Notes: generated by a model from the sequence alone, not told the origin. Positions 44,440-54,297 are shown, counted from the first letter of the stretch. The stretch: DNA of 64,000 bases from Sphingomonas alba (GCF_023516555.1 NZ_JAMGBD010000001.1:1789623-1853622), one strand, 5' to 3'. Made by a program: numbers and translations.

Positions 44440-46725
44440 ATGACTAAGTTCGGACAAACATCACGCTTTGCATTGCTGGCGTCGGCGGCGGGCTTTTGCC
44501 TGACGATTTCGGGGGCAGCCTTCGCACAGGACACTGCAGCCACAACGGTGGCGGTCGCGCAGGATCCGACGGCTGAGGGTGGTTCGGCCGCGAGCGATCA
44601 AAGCGAGGAAAAAATCGTCGTCACCGCTCAGAAGCGCGCGGAAGCGGTTCTGGACGTCCCGGCATCCGTTTCGGTCATCAGCGGCGATCGGCTCGAGAAA
44701 GCACATGCATATTCGCTTTCCGAATACGCCACCTACGTTCCAGGTCTGATTGTCGGGTCGGCTGGAACGCCGGGTCAGACGTCTATCGCTCTTCGCGGTG
44801 TCAGCTCGGAATTGGGTGTGGGTGGTGCAACGGTCGGCACCTACATCGGCGACCTTCCGTTGGGGTCGAGTTCTGCATACGCCCGTAGCGCTACCTTCGC
44901 GCTCGATCTCCTGCCCTATGACCTTGACCGGATCGAGGTGCTCCGCGGCCCGCAGGGCACGCTCTACGGCGCCAGCTCCATGGGCGGCATCCTGAGTTAC
45001 AACCTTCGCCCTGCCGACCTCGATCAACTGGAGTTCCGCGTCGGCGGTGAACTCGATTCCATCAACGGCGCAGGCGATCTCGGATGGGGAGTGCGCGGCA
45101 CGGCCAACGTTCCCATCGTAACCGACAAAGTTGCCGCGCGTCTCAGCCTCTTCAAGCAAAAGACGCCGGGCTACATCAACACGGTTACGTTCGATTCAGT
45201 CGACGGAAACGGCGTCCCGGCAGGCTTCCACGCGAACAAGGATGACGTGAACGAGGTCGAACAGACGGGCGGCAGGCTTGCGCTGCAGGTTCAGATCAAC
45301 CCGCAGGTGAACCTAAAGCTCGAGGGCCTAGTTCAAAAAACCCGAGCCGATGGCAATGCCAGCATTGCGGTCGACAGAGACGACTTCGATCCGCTGGTCG
45401 GCGACCGCGATCTCATCCGGTACATGGATGAACCGTTCAAGCGGGACGTCCTCTTCTTTGGGGCGACGTTCAACGCGGACCTGGATTTTGCCACGTTCAC
45501 GTCAGCGACCAGCTACAGCAAGTATGACATCGCCCAGCGCATTGACGCGACCGTTCCGTTCGGTCTCGCTCCCAATCCGGGTGTTCTTGCCGACTTGCTC
45601 ACCGACATCAGCGTCAAGAAGTTCACTCAGGAAGCTCGATTGGCTTCACCGACAGGCGGCACGTTTGAATGGTTGGTGGGTGCTTTCTACACGAATGAAG
45701 ACGCACCCGTCAGCCAGGCGTTGAGCTTGTTCACCACGGGCAGCAATCCGACCTTTCTTTTCACGAATCTTTCGATCGATCTGCCGACGACCTTTGAGGA
45801 ATTTGCTCTCTTCGGTGACGTAACCGTTCGGCCCTTCGAGAATTTTGAGGTCACCGGCGGCCTCCGCTGGGCGCACAACACCCAGAATTTCTCCCAGGAA
45901 TTCAATCAGTTTGACGGCGTATCTCCAGATCCGGTGTTCACGCTCTCTGCCGACGGCACTTCGAAGGAAAGCGTGGTCACCTGGATGGCCAATGCGCGCT
46001 ATCATTTCACGCCGGACATCATGGCATATGCACGCGTCGCTACGGGCTATCGACCGGGTGGTCCCAACGTGGTTGTTCCTCTCATCGATGGCCCGCCGAC
46101 CTTCGAAGCCGACAAATTGATCAACTATGAGGCCGGTCTCAAGGGGAGTTTCTTCGAACACCGTGTCGATCTGGAACTCTCCGCCTACCATATCGACTGG
46201 AAGAACATTCAGATCCCGGTCCAAATCTTCATCTTCACGGGCGCGGACAATGGGGGCAAAGCGGCGGTCAACGGAGTTGAGTTCAATACGCTGTATCGGC
46301 CGTTCAAGGGTGCTCGGATCGGCTTCAACGGCGCTTACACCGATGCACAGCTTACAGAGGACTCGAACGCTGGTCCCGATGGCGCCCGGCTGCCGCTCAT
46401 CCCGAAGTGGAGCTGGTCACTTAATGCGGATTACAGCTTCCGGATCGCTCAAGACTGGAACGGACGGGTCGGCGGTGGGCTGCGTTATGTCGGTAAGCGT
46501 GCGGTAAGCGTGCAGGATGGAGGCAAGTTGCCTTCATACACCTTGCTCGACCTCACTGCCGGTGTTTCACACGGACCATGGGAACTTGGTCTGTTCGCCC
46601 GCAACCTGACTGACGAGCGCGCATATTTGGGCACCACGGACTACCTGCAGCTTGGCTTAAATTTCGCCGACGTGACGATCAACCAACCGCGGACGTTCGG
46701 CATCAGCCTGGATACTCGATTCTAA
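44440..46725 (+). CDS. TonB-dependent outer-membrane receptor
   Basis: 761 residues: signal peptide (1-30), TonB-box-like EKIVVTAQKR, plug (about 50-190), then a 22-strand barrel ending in a phenylalanine (FGISLDTRF). The plug has PASVSVISGDRLEKAHAYSL and the conserved VLRGPQGTLYGASSMGG. ATG 44440 has AAGGGGAG ahead; the ATG at 44350, overlapping the transporter stop, would add 30 residues and displace the signal peptide. It imports a large or scarce substrate, here perhaps D-amino-acid peptides or poly-gamma-glutamate. Confidence 0.93.
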   Translation: MTKFGQTSRFALLASAAGFCLTISGAAFAQDTAATTVAVAQDPTAEGGSAASDQSEEKIVVTAQKRAEAVLDVPASVSVISGDRLEKAHAYSLSEYATYVPGLIVGSAGTPGQTSIALRGVSSELGVGGATVGTYIGDLPLGSSSAYARSATFALDLLPYDLDRIEVLRGPQGTLYGASSMGGILSYNLRPADLDQLEFRVGGELDSINGAGDLGWGVRGTANVPIVTDKVAARLSLFKQKTPGYINTVTFDSVDGNGVPAGFHANKDDVNEVEQTGGRLALQVQINPQVNLKLEGLVQKTRADGNASIAVDRDDFDPLVGDRDLIRYMDEPFKRDVLFFGATFNADLDFATFTSATSYSKYDIAQRIDATVPFGLAPNPGVLADLLTDISVKKFTQEARLASPTGGTFEWLVGAFYTNEDAPVSQALSLFTTGSNPTFLFTNLSIDLPTTFEEFALFGDVTVRPFENFEVTGGLRWAHNTQNFSQEFNQFDGVSPDPVFTLSADGTSKESVVTWMANARYHFTPDIMAYARVATGYRPGGPNVVVPLIDGPPTFEADKLINYEAGLKGSFFEHRVDLELSAYHIDWKNIQIPVQIFIFTGADNGGKAAVNGVEFNTLYRPFKGARIGFNGAYTDAQLTEDSNAGPDGARLPLIPKWSWSLNADYSFRIAQDWNGRVGGGLRYVGKRAVSVQDGGKLPSYTLLDLTAGVSHGPWELGLFARNLTDERAYLGTTDYLQLGLNFADVTINQPRTFGISLDTRF

Positions 46726-46727
46726 GG

Positions 46728-47783
46728 ATGGTCGATCTCGCCCAGGCACCCCGTGTGCCAAAGCAGAAAGGCAATGCTCCGCTCGGCCCGTATCTCTTGT
46801 TCCTCGGGGATACGGTCGAGCGGGGCTATGCCAAGACCGCGTTCGGGTTGCGCGATTGGGCGCCGCACCAATGCGTCGGGGAGTTTGCACTTCCCGACGC
46901 CACGGTCACGCTCGACCTGCCGCGGCTGACGCCGGCCGAGGCGGTCGACCGGGGTGCTCGATCGCTGGTGATCGGGGTCGCCAACACCGGGGGGTTCATT
47001 GCCGAGGCATGGATTCCCGCTTTGGTGGAAGCACTCGAAGCTGGCCTGGATATCGTCAGCGGCATGCATGCGAAGCTCGGCCAGATTACGGAACTTCGCT
47101 ACACCGCCGAGCGGCTTGGCCGCCGCCTCATCGATGTGCGCACGCCGCCTGTCGACATCCCGATTGCGACCGGATTGAAGCGCAGCGGCAAACGGCTGCT
47201 GACCGTCGGGACCGACTGCGCATTGGGAAAGAAATATACGGCCTTGGCGATTGCCCGTGCATTATCCGCTCGCGGAGTTGACGCGGATTTCAGGGCGACG
47301 GGCCAGACCGGCATCATGATTGCCGGCGGCGGCATCCCGATGGACGCGGTCGTCGCCGATTTCGCCGCCGGTGCCGCCGAGATTCTCAGCCCGGATGCGC
47401 CGGCCGATCATTGGGACGTCATCGAAGGGCAGGGCTCGATCCTGCACCCTGCATTCTCCGGAGTGTCGCTGTCGCTGCTTCACGGTAGCCAACCCGATGT
47501 GTTCGTCGTCTGCCATGACCAGCGGCGGACCAGGGTGCTCGGTGACGAGGAATTCGCGGTGCCGACGATCGAGGAAATCATCCGGCTGACGATTGCGCTG
47601 GGCTCGCGGACGAACCCGCGAATCCGGTGCGGGGGCGTGGCGCTGAACACGTCCTACTTGTCCGCCGAAGAGGCAGACGCGCTTTGTGCTTCGGAGTCGG
47701 AGCGGCTGTGCCTGCCGGTCGCAGATCCCATCCGTGGCGGGCCTGCGTTCGACAGGCTGATCGATGAGTGCCTGAAGCCGTGA
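46728..47783 (+). CDS. DUF1611 protein, DgcN-like D-glutamate N-acyltransferase
   Basis: 351 residues. N-terminal Rossmann-like half (LGDTVERGYAKTAFGL, GVANTGGFI); C-terminal P-loop half with GTDCALGKKYTALAIAR and TGQTGIMIAGGGIPMDAVVADFAAGAAE, then ALNTSYLSAEEA. The family includes DgcN, which N-acylates D-glutamate in the D-glutamate route that ends with DgcA. It lies 2 bp after the TonB receptor and four genes after the DgcA-like enolase. Assignment to D-glutamate is inference from pairing. Confidence 0.8.
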   Translation: MVDLAQAPRVPKQKGNAPLGPYLLFLGDTVERGYAKTAFGLRDWAPHQCVGEFALPDATVTLDLPRLTPAEAVDRGARSLVIGVANTGGFIAEAWIPALVEALEAGLDIVSGMHAKLGQITELRYTAERLGRRLIDVRTPPVDIPIATGLKRSGKRLLTVGTDCALGKKYTALAIARALSARGVDADFRATGQTGIMIAGGGIPMDAVVADFAAGAAEILSPDAPADHWDVIEGQGSILHPAFSGVSLSLLHGSQPDVFVVCHDQRRTRVLGDEEFAVPTIEEIIRLTIALGSRTNPRIRCGGVALNTSYLSAEEADALCASESERLCLPVADPIRGGPAFDRLIDECLKP

Positions 47784-48907
47784 CGTCACAAGCCGCGAGT
47801 GAGCACAGCTGGTTCAAGCGCATCCTGCTCCCCGGCCTCGCACTGAAGGCGTTCGTCATTGGTGGCGGCTATGCGACCGGCCGCGAGTTGGCCGAATTCT
47901 TCCTTCCAGCCGGCCCTCGCGGCGGACTCATGGCAATCGGTCTTGCGACCGTCATCATGAGCGTCTTGTCGGTCATCACCTTCATGCTCGCCCGGCGCAT
48001 CCAGGCGTTCGATTACCGGACCTTTTTCAAGAGCCTGCTCGGTCCCGGCTGGATCGCCTTCGAGCTTGGCTATTTGTTGCTCGTGGTCCTCATCCTCGCC
48101 GTCTACGGGGCGGCCGCCGGTGCAATCGCGGCCGCGGTTTTTGGCGCGCCGGACTGGGTGGGGACGGTCGCCCTGATGTTGGGCATCGCCGGTGTGGTGA
48201 CCTTCGGCAACAAAGCGGTCGAGCGCCTGTTCACCGGCGTCTCCTATTTGCTCTTCGGCGTCTACGCGCTGTTCATCGTTTTTGCCTTGGCCGCATTCGG
48301 CCACCTGCTTGGACCGGCGTTTGCGTCGCATCCGGAGACGGCGGGCTGGGCCATCGGCGGCCTTACCTATGCCAGCTACAATACCGTCGGCGCCGTCATC
48401 ATCCTGCCGGTGCTGCGGCACCTCGTCACCGATCGCGATGCCGTGGTTTCCGGCATCATCGCCGGGCCGCTGACGATGCTGCCGGCGCTGCTGTTCTTCA
48501 TTCCGATGGTCGCCTTCTATCCGGCCATCAAGGACGCCGCTCTCCCGTCCGACTTCCTGTTGCAGAAAATAGGACTTCCCTGGTTCCATTTGCTGTTTCA
48601 GGCGATGATCTTCTCGGCGCTGCTCGAGAGCGGGACGAGCGGCGTCCACGCCATCAACGAGCGGATCGGGCATGCCTGGAAGGCGAGCCGCGGCACCGAG
48701 CTTTCGCACCGCGCGCGCCTGTTGATCGGTTTGGTCCTGCTCGCATTGTGCATGTTTGCGGCCGGGCGCTTCGGCCTCGTTGCGCTGATCGCCAATGGAT
48801 ACCGCGCGCTCGCCTACATTTTCCTCGCCGTCTTCGTCCTGCCGCTCGTGACACTCGGCGTCTGGCGCCTGGCGAAGCACCGCACGACACCCCTGGAGGT
48901 TGCATGA
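47780..48907 (+). CDS. YkvI-like membrane permease
   Basis: 375 residues, ten to eleven helices. IGGGYATGRELAEFFLPAGPRGG near residue 33 is the YkvI-family entry motif, in an APC/LeuT-type fold. GTG 47780 overlaps the DUF1611 stop. Its amino-acid-permease-like fold and place beside DgcN suggest transport of an amino acid (D-Glu or its product). YkvI has no settled substrate; the assignment is inference. Confidence 0.75.
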   Translation: MTSQAASEHSWFKRILLPGLALKAFVIGGGYATGRELAEFFLPAGPRGGLMAIGLATVIMSVLSVITFMLARRIQAFDYRTFFKSLLGPGWIAFELGYLLLVVLILAVYGAAAGAIAAAVFGAPDWVGTVALMLGIAGVVTFGNKAVERLFTGVSYLLFGVYALFIVFALAAFGHLLGPAFASHPETAGWAIGGLTYASYNTVGAVIILPVLRHLVTDRDAVVSGIIAGPLTMLPALLFFIPMVAFYPAIKDAALPSDFLLQKIGLPWFHLLFQAMIFSALLESGTSGVHAINERIGHAWKASRGTELSHRARLLIGLVLLALCMFAAGRFGLVALIANGYRALAYIFLAVFVLPLVTLGVWRLAKHRTTPLEVA

Positions 48908-50475
48908 AATTCCGTCATTCCGTCGCGCTGATCGCGCTGGCCTTTGCCGCACCGGCACTGGCCGATCCTCCCGCCAATTTCGACCAGAGGGTCGAGGCAC
49001 TCAGGGTCGCGTCGGAAACGCCCGGCATGGCGATCGCCATTGTCGAGAATGGCAAGACGGTGCTCGCCAAGGGTTATGGTGTAAGGAAGATCGGGACCAA
49101 TGACCCGGTCGACGCCGACACGATCTTCATGACCGGATCGACCGGCAAGGCGGTCACGGTGGCCGCGCTCGCGACCCTTGTCGATGCCGGCAAGCTCGGC
49201 TGGGACGACAAGGTCGTCGACCGCCTGCCCGGCTTCCAGATGTACGATTCCTGGGTCACGCGCGAGATGACCGTGCGCGACCTTCTGGTCCATCGCAGCG
49301 GCCTTGGCCTTGGCGCCGGCGACCTCATGTTCGTTCCGCGTAGCAACCGCACCCGGGCTTCGGTCCTGCAGAGCCTGAAGTACATCAAGCCGGCGACGAG
49401 CTTCCGCAGCGGCTATGCCTACGACAACATCCTCTACACGGTCGCGGGCGCGCTGATCGAAGCTGTCAGCGGCCAGACCTATGAAAGCTATGTCCGCGAC
49501 CATGTCTACAAGCCGGCCGGCCTGACCACCGCGACCAGCGACGAGCCGAGCCGCCTCCACACCGTCAACCGCGCCTATCCGCACGGCCGGATCGATGGCC
49601 CCGTGCGGATGCTCGGGCATCAGCAATTGCTGGACGAAACCGACCAGCTCGGGGCCGCCTCGACCCCGGCCGGCCTGCTTGCGATGAGCGCCAACGACCT
49701 CGCCAAGTGGATCACGATCCAGCTGGCGCACGGCAAGCTGCCCAATGGAGGCACTTTGTTCAGTGAGGCCTCGTCGGCGACGATGTGGCAGCCGCAGGTC
49801 ATCGAGCCGAACCCGCCAGTACCGCCCGGCTTCGAAGCCACGCAATCCTTGTTCAAGACCTATGCGCTCGGCTGGGAAGTGTCCGACTACGGCGGCGCCA
49901 AGATCATTTCGCATTCCGGCGGCGTCTTCGGATTCATCACGATGGTCGTGCTGATCCCGGAAAAGAACGTCGGCTTTGCCATCACCATGAACGCGGAGGA
50001 AAGCGCGGTTCGCCGCGGCCTGACCTACGAGCTGATCGACCATTATCTCGGTCGTCCCTATGTCGACTGGGTCGCCCGCTACAAACAGCTGATCGGCACG
50101 ATGCTGTCGGGCGCCAAGGCCGCCGTCGAGACCAAGGCCGCGGCCCCCGCCAAGGTCGGTCCTTCATTATCGCTCGACCGCTATGCCGGACAGTTCAAGG
50201 ATCCGTGGTATGGGAAGATCACCGTGTCCCAGGGCAAGTCGGGCCTGGCCATCAATTTCGATGATACGCCGCGCATGAGCGGGCCGCTGGTTCACTACCA
50301 GTATGACACTTTCATCGCCCGGTTCGACGACAAGGGGATCGAACCCGCTTATGTGACCTTCGCCCTCGATGCCGAAGGCAAGGTCGATCACATCAGCATG
50401 AAGCCAGTGTCGCCGACCGCCGACTTCAGCTTCGACTATCAGGATCTGAACTTCACGCCTGTCGCGGCGCGTTAA
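48904..50475 (+). CDS. Exported serine hydrolase (beta-lactamase-like), second copy
   Basis: 523 residues: signal peptide (1-20), S79-T-G-K82 nucleophile motif, a tyrosine motif near 174 (YAYDN), and HSGGVFGF as the third box. A C-terminal extension (about 415-523, SLDRYAGQFKDPWYGKI) matches DUF3471-type beta domains. Likely a periplasmic D-aminopeptidase or D-esterase working with the first copy at 40030. It overlaps the permease stop by 4 bp. Confidence 0.83.
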   Translation: MKFRHSVALIALAFAAPALADPPANFDQRVEALRVASETPGMAIAIVENGKTVLAKGYGVRKIGTNDPVDADTIFMTGSTGKAVTVAALATLVDAGKLGWDDKVVDRLPGFQMYDSWVTREMTVRDLLVHRSGLGLGAGDLMFVPRSNRTRASVLQSLKYIKPATSFRSGYAYDNILYTVAGALIEAVSGQTYESYVRDHVYKPAGLTTATSDEPSRLHTVNRAYPHGRIDGPVRMLGHQQLLDETDQLGAASTPAGLLAMSANDLAKWITIQLAHGKLPNGGTLFSEASSATMWQPQVIEPNPPVPPGFEATQSLFKTYALGWEVSDYGGAKIISHSGGVFGFITMVVLIPEKNVGFAITMNAEESAVRRGLTYELIDHYLGRPYVDWVARYKQLIGTMLSGAKAAVETKAAAPAKVGPSLSLDRYAGQFKDPWYGKITVSQGKSGLAINFDDTPRMSGPLVHYQYDTFIARFDDKGIEPAYVTFALDAEGKVDHISMKPVSPTADFSFDYQDLNFTPVAAR

Positions 50476-50486
50476 TGGAGGCAATC

Positions 50487-52202
50487 ATGGTCCGGCGCTC
50501 ACTGGTTCTGACGACCGCACTCGCGGCGGTGCTCTCGCAAGGCTTAATGGCGCAAGGCACTGCGCCCGCGAGCTACGACCTGCTCATCCGCAACGGCACC
50601 ATCTACGATGGCAGCGGCGGCACACCATACACCGGTGACATCGGCATCAAGGACGGCAAGATCGTCTATGCCGGTCCGTCCCAGGCAGGCAGCGCAGCCA
50701 AGACGGTCGATGCGCACGGCCTCGCCGTCGCGCCTGGCTTCATCAACATGCTCAGCTGGGCCACCGAGTCCCTGCTGGTCGACGGCATGGGCCAGAGCGA
50801 CCTGCGGCAGGGGGTCACGCTGGAGGTGATGGGCGAGGGCTGGTCGATGGGCCCACTTAACGACCGCATGAAGAAGCAGGCGGTCGAGCAGCAGGGCGAC
50901 TTCAAATATCCGATCGAATGGACGACGCTTGGTGACTACCTTAGCCTCGTCGAAAAGCGCGGCACGACGATGAATGTCGCCTCCTATGTCGGCGCGACGA
51001 CGGTCCGTCAGCATGAGCTTGGCGACAATGATGTCGACCCGACCCCGGAGCAGCTGAAGCGAATGCGCGCACTGGTGCGGCAGGCGATGCAGGAAGGCGC
51101 ATTGGGGGTCGGAAGCTCGCTCATCTATCCGCCGGCGACATTCGCAGAGACCGATGAGCTTGTCGCGCTGACCACCGAAGCCGCCCAGTGCGGCGGGCGT
51201 TACATTAGCCATATGCGTTCGGAAGGCGATCGCCTGCTGGAGAGCATCGACGAGGTCATCGAAATCTCGCGCCGTTCGGGTGCTCCGGCCGAAATCTATC
51301 ACTTGAAGCAAATGGGCCGCGCCAATTGGGGCAAGCTCGATGCCGCCATCGCCAAGATCGAGGCTGCACGTGCGTCAGGCCTCAAGATCAGCGCCGACAT
51401 GTACACCTACACCGCGGGCGCGACCGGTCTCGCCGCGTCCATGCCGCCCTGGGTCCAGGATGGCGGCACCGAGGCGATGCTGAAGCGTCTCAAGGACCCG
51501 GCGACGGTCGAGCGGATCAAGGCGGACATGCTGAAGCCGGGCTCGAACTGGGAAAATTTGTACCTCCACGCCGGGCCGGAAGGGGTACTCCTGGCCAGCC
51601 TGGTCGACCCGTCGCTCAAGCCGCTGATGGGGAAGACGGTGGCCGAGGTCGCCAAGCTGCGGGGCGTTTCCCCCGAGCAGGCGGTGATCGATCTGGTCCT
51701 GACCGATCAGGGACGCTCCGGCGCCATTTATTTCCTGATGAACGAGGACAATGTCCGCAAGGAAGCCGCGCTTCCCTGGGTCAGCTTCGGATCGGACGGC
51801 GAAGCTTCGGCGCCCGAGGGCGTCTTCCTCAAGAGCAGCACCCATCCGCGATCCTACGGCAATTTCGCCCGCTTCCTCGGCAAATATGTCCGCGACGAAA
51901 GAGTGACTTCGCTGGCCGATGCCGTCCGCCGCTTGTCGGCATTGCCGGCAAGCAACCTCGGTCTGCAGGACCGTGGCCAGCTCAAGGCCGGAATGGCGGC
52001 CGACGTCGTGCTGTTCGATCCGGCAACCATCGCTGACCATTCGACCTTCGCCAACCCGATGCAGTTCGCAACGGGGGTACAGGCCGTCTTCGTCAACGGC
52101 GTGCAGGTGTTGAAGGACGGGACGCCGACGGGCGCCAAGCCTGGCCGGTTCGTCAAGGGACCGGGCTGGACCGGATGGCCCGGCGGAGGTGCCTGCAAAT
52201 AG
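50487..52202 (+). CDS. D-aminoacylase-family amidohydrolase with missing HxH motif
   Basis: 571 residues: signal peptide (1-23, SQGLMAQ), then N-acyl-D-amino-acid deacylase family: YDLLIRNGTIYDGSG, a TIM barrel, and KAGMAADVVLFDP at the end. His in YISHMRSEG and IYHLKQMG and Asp in FGSDGEAS are kept, but the usual GFID-HxH-D reads GFINMLSWA, and the metal Cys segment reads MGEGWSMG. The reduced metal site is odd; it may be a single-metal enzyme. ATG 50487 has GGAGG 5 bp ahead. Last gene of the run. Confidence 0.8.
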   Translation: MVRRSLVLTTALAAVLSQGLMAQGTAPASYDLLIRNGTIYDGSGGTPYTGDIGIKDGKIVYAGPSQAGSAAKTVDAHGLAVAPGFINMLSWATESLLVDGMGQSDLRQGVTLEVMGEGWSMGPLNDRMKKQAVEQQGDFKYPIEWTTLGDYLSLVEKRGTTMNVASYVGATTVRQHELGDNDVDPTPEQLKRMRALVRQAMQEGALGVGSSLIYPPATFAETDELVALTTEAAQCGGRYISHMRSEGDRLLESIDEVIEISRRSGAPAEIYHLKQMGRANWGKLDAAIAKIEAARASGLKISADMYTYTAGATGLAASMPPWVQDGGTEAMLKRLKDPATVERIKADMLKPGSNWENLYLHAGPEGVLLASLVDPSLKPLMGKTVAEVAKLRGVSPEQAVIDLVLTDQGRSGAIYFLMNEDNVRKEAALPWVSFGSDGEASAPEGVFLKSSTHPRSYGNFARFLGKYVRDERVTSLADAVRRLSALPASNLGLQDRGQLKAGMAADVVLFDPATIADHSTFANPMQFATGVQAVFVNGVQVLKDGTPTGAKPGRFVKGPGWTGWPGGGACK

Positions 52203-52286
52203 CGTCTTCTTGCCGGCGCGACCGCATTTCTATCTCCTCATTTTCCCCAATTGCGTTGAGCCGCGGCTAGCGGAGGCTGCGCCGTT

Positions 52287-52964
52287 ATGAAAACGACGAC
52301 GCAAGCCCAGGGCCGCTCCGAGCTTGAGAAGGCCTACGGTCGCAACCGCTATGCGGTGCTCTTCTATTCGCTGCTCCTGATGTTGGTCGCCTTGCCGGCC
52401 GCCAGCGAGCTCGGCTTTCCCGCCGTCGTGATCAAGCTTCTCATCGCTGCCTGCCTGCTGACGGCGGTCATGCCCAGCGCCCGCAAGGGCCGGCGCCTGA
52501 TCCTGTTCGTCGTCATATTGTTGCTGATCGGGCTGCGGTTCGTCGCCGAGCCGGACGAAGTGCCGATAAGCTTCGGACCCGTGCTGGCGCTTTACGGCGT
52601 GACCGGGCTCCTCGCCGCCGCGGCCACTCTCCGCTTCGTCGTCAGATCGCCGCGTGTCGACAGCGAAACGGTCTATGCGGCGCTCAGCACCTACCTTCTC
52701 GCCGGGCTTTTCTTCGGGGTCATCTATTCGGCGATAGAGTTCATGACCCCCGGAAGTTTTTCCGGCCCCGATGCCTTCAGCGAGGGTGCCGCCATCTATT
52801 ACAGCTTCGTCACCCTGGCGACTTTGGGCTATGGCGATTTCCTGCCGCGCACGGAACTGGCGCGCGGCATTGCCACCTTCGAGGTGATTGGTGGCCAACT
52901 CTACCTGGCCGTGATGGTCGCGCGCCTGATCGGCGCCTTCGGGTCTCACCCAGGGGATCCCTAG
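52287..52964 (+). CDS. Two-pore-type potassium channel protein
   Basis: 225 residues: six hydrophobic segments, the last pair framing a pore loop with TLGYGDF (residues ~178-184), the K+ selectivity filter TxGYG. One filter per chain, so a tetramer is expected. The hydrophobic part before resembles an ion_trans_2 N-terminal bundle. Upstream 84-bp gap from the amidohydrolase; convergent with the AI-2E gene. K+ or osmotic role by family. Confidence 0.82.
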   Translation: MKTTTQAQGRSELEKAYGRNRYAVLFYSLLLMLVALPAASELGFPAVVIKLLIAACLLTAVMPSARKGRRLILFVVILLLIGLRFVAEPDEVPISFGPVLALYGVTGLLAAAATLRFVVRSPRVDSETVYAALSTYLLAGLFFGVIYSAIEFMTPGSFSGPDAFSEGAAIYYSFVTLATLGYGDFLPRTELARGIATFEVIGGQLYLAVMVARLIGAFGSHPGDP

Positions 52965-52965
52965 A

Positions 52966-54078
52966 TCAGGCCTTCACTTTCGCGGGTGTGCCGAGCCACT
53001 CCATGAGCAGCACCCAGCCGACCGCGAGGACCACGGCGCCGATGAACAGGCCGACAAGGCCGTAGGCCATGACGCCGCCGATAACGCCGAGCAGGATGAC
53101 CGGCATCGGTACTTCCAGGCCATGACCGATCAGCAGCGGCTTGAGCACCGCATCGCTCAGGCCGGCGATGATCTCCCAGATTGTGAAGATGATGGCGACG
53201 GTCGTCGCCTTGACCGAGAAGGCCCAGACGATCGCAGGCAAGGTCACCAGGACCACCGGAACCTGTACAACGCCCAGCGCCATGGCGAGGATCGACAACA
53301 ATCCCGCGCCGGGCATGCCGATGACGAACAGGCCGATGCCGACGAGGAGCGCCTGGACGAAGGCGACTCCGATCACGCCGTTAGCGACGGAGCGGACGGT
53401 GGCGCCGATGACGTCCATGTAATGCTCGCCATTGGCGCGGCTGCCGGTGATCTTGGACAGGATCCTCAGCATGAACTCCCGGGCCCGTTCAGCGTAGGCC
53501 AGCATGATCGCCGCGAAGATGATGGCGGCGACGATCGCGAGGACCGAAACAAAGAGTCCGCCGGCCTGGGCCACGAGCCATTTGGTGAAGGCGGCGATTT
53601 GCGGCCCATATTCCTTGGCAAAGGCAGGCATGTCGGTCGAGGCCTTCTGCCAAACGACATAGGCCTTGTCGCCGATGAGCGGCAGGTCATGCAGCCTCTC
53701 CGGCGGCGGCCTGACCTGGCGCTCGCCGCTCTGCAGGGCCGAAACTAGCGCCGGCACCGAACTCGCTGCGCCCGCGGCGGCGATCGCCGTCGGGACAAGG
53801 ATGAATGCCGACAGGACGACACCGATCAGCGTCGCCGACCACTTGTTCTTCATGCCTTTGGCTTTGAGCTTCTTGTGCAGTGGGTAGAAGCAGACGGCGA
53901 GGATGGTCGTCCAGATCAGCAGCGCCACGAACGGGACGAGCAACTGCACGCACAGAGTGATCAAGAGTGCGAGCAAGAACAGCGGCAAAAGCAGCTCGAC
54001 CAGCTGACCAACGGTCAGTTTCGAGGTTGCGTTGTCGGGAACCTTGGTAGCCTTCGATTTTGCTGCTGCCGTCGCCAT
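52966..54078 (-). CDS. AI-2E family (PerM-like) transporter
   Basis: 370 residues with about eight helices: LLLPLFLLALLITLCVQLLVPFVALLIWTTILAVCFYPLH near the start and LFIGAVVLAVGWVLLMEWL at the end are family patterns. Despite the name, most members are of unknown substrate. ATG 54078 has AGGTGA upstream; the further ATG at 54120 has no site. It lies 4 bp after a short membrane-protein gene. A small polar N-terminus (1-22) is seen. Confidence 0.82.
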   Translation of the reverse strand: MATAAAKSKATKVPDNATSKLTVGQLVELLLPLFLLALLITLCVQLLVPFVALLIWTTILAVCFYPLHKKLKAKGMKNKWSATLIGVVLSAFILVPTAIAAAGAASSVPALVSALQSGERQVRPPPERLHDLPLIGDKAYVVWQKASTDMPAFAKEYGPQIAAFTKWLVAQAGGLFVSVLAIVAAIIFAAIMLAYAERAREFMLRILSKITGSRANGEHYMDVIGATVRSVANGVIGVAFVQALLVGIGLFVIGMPGAGLLSILAMALGVVQVPVVLVTLPAIVWAFSVKATTVAIIFTIWEIIAGLSDAVLKPLLIGHGLEVPMPVILLGVIGGVMAYGLVGLFIGAVVLAVGWVLLMEWLGTPAKVKA

Positions 54079-54082
54079 GGCG

Positions 54083-54280
54083 TCACCTCGCGCGAGAACC
54101 CCGGAACAGGATGAGGGCAATCGCCGCGAACGCGACGAATGCGAAGAAGCTCATCGTCTGGCCGACGTGCATGCCGCCAATCGTGATCGGAAATCCGACC
54201 AACAATCGGTAAAGCGCAAGCGCCGCCAGGCACAGGAAGACGAGGCCGCCAATCAGGCTGAGGGTCCTATTTCCAGACAT
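54083..54280 (-). CDS. Small two-helix membrane protein
   Basis: 65 residues with two helices (LSLIGGLVFLCLAALALYRLL and MSFFAFVAFAAIALILF). Ends in a basic RGSRAR. It directly precedes and is probably co-transcribed with the AI-2E gene. ATG at 54280 with AGAAAT ahead. Family not recognised. Confidence 0.6.
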   Translation of the reverse strand: MSGNRTLSLIGGLVFLCLAALALYRLLVGFPITIGGMHVGQTMSFFAFVAFAAIALILFRGSRAR

Positions 54281-54297
54281 GAATTTCTCCGTTCGTC

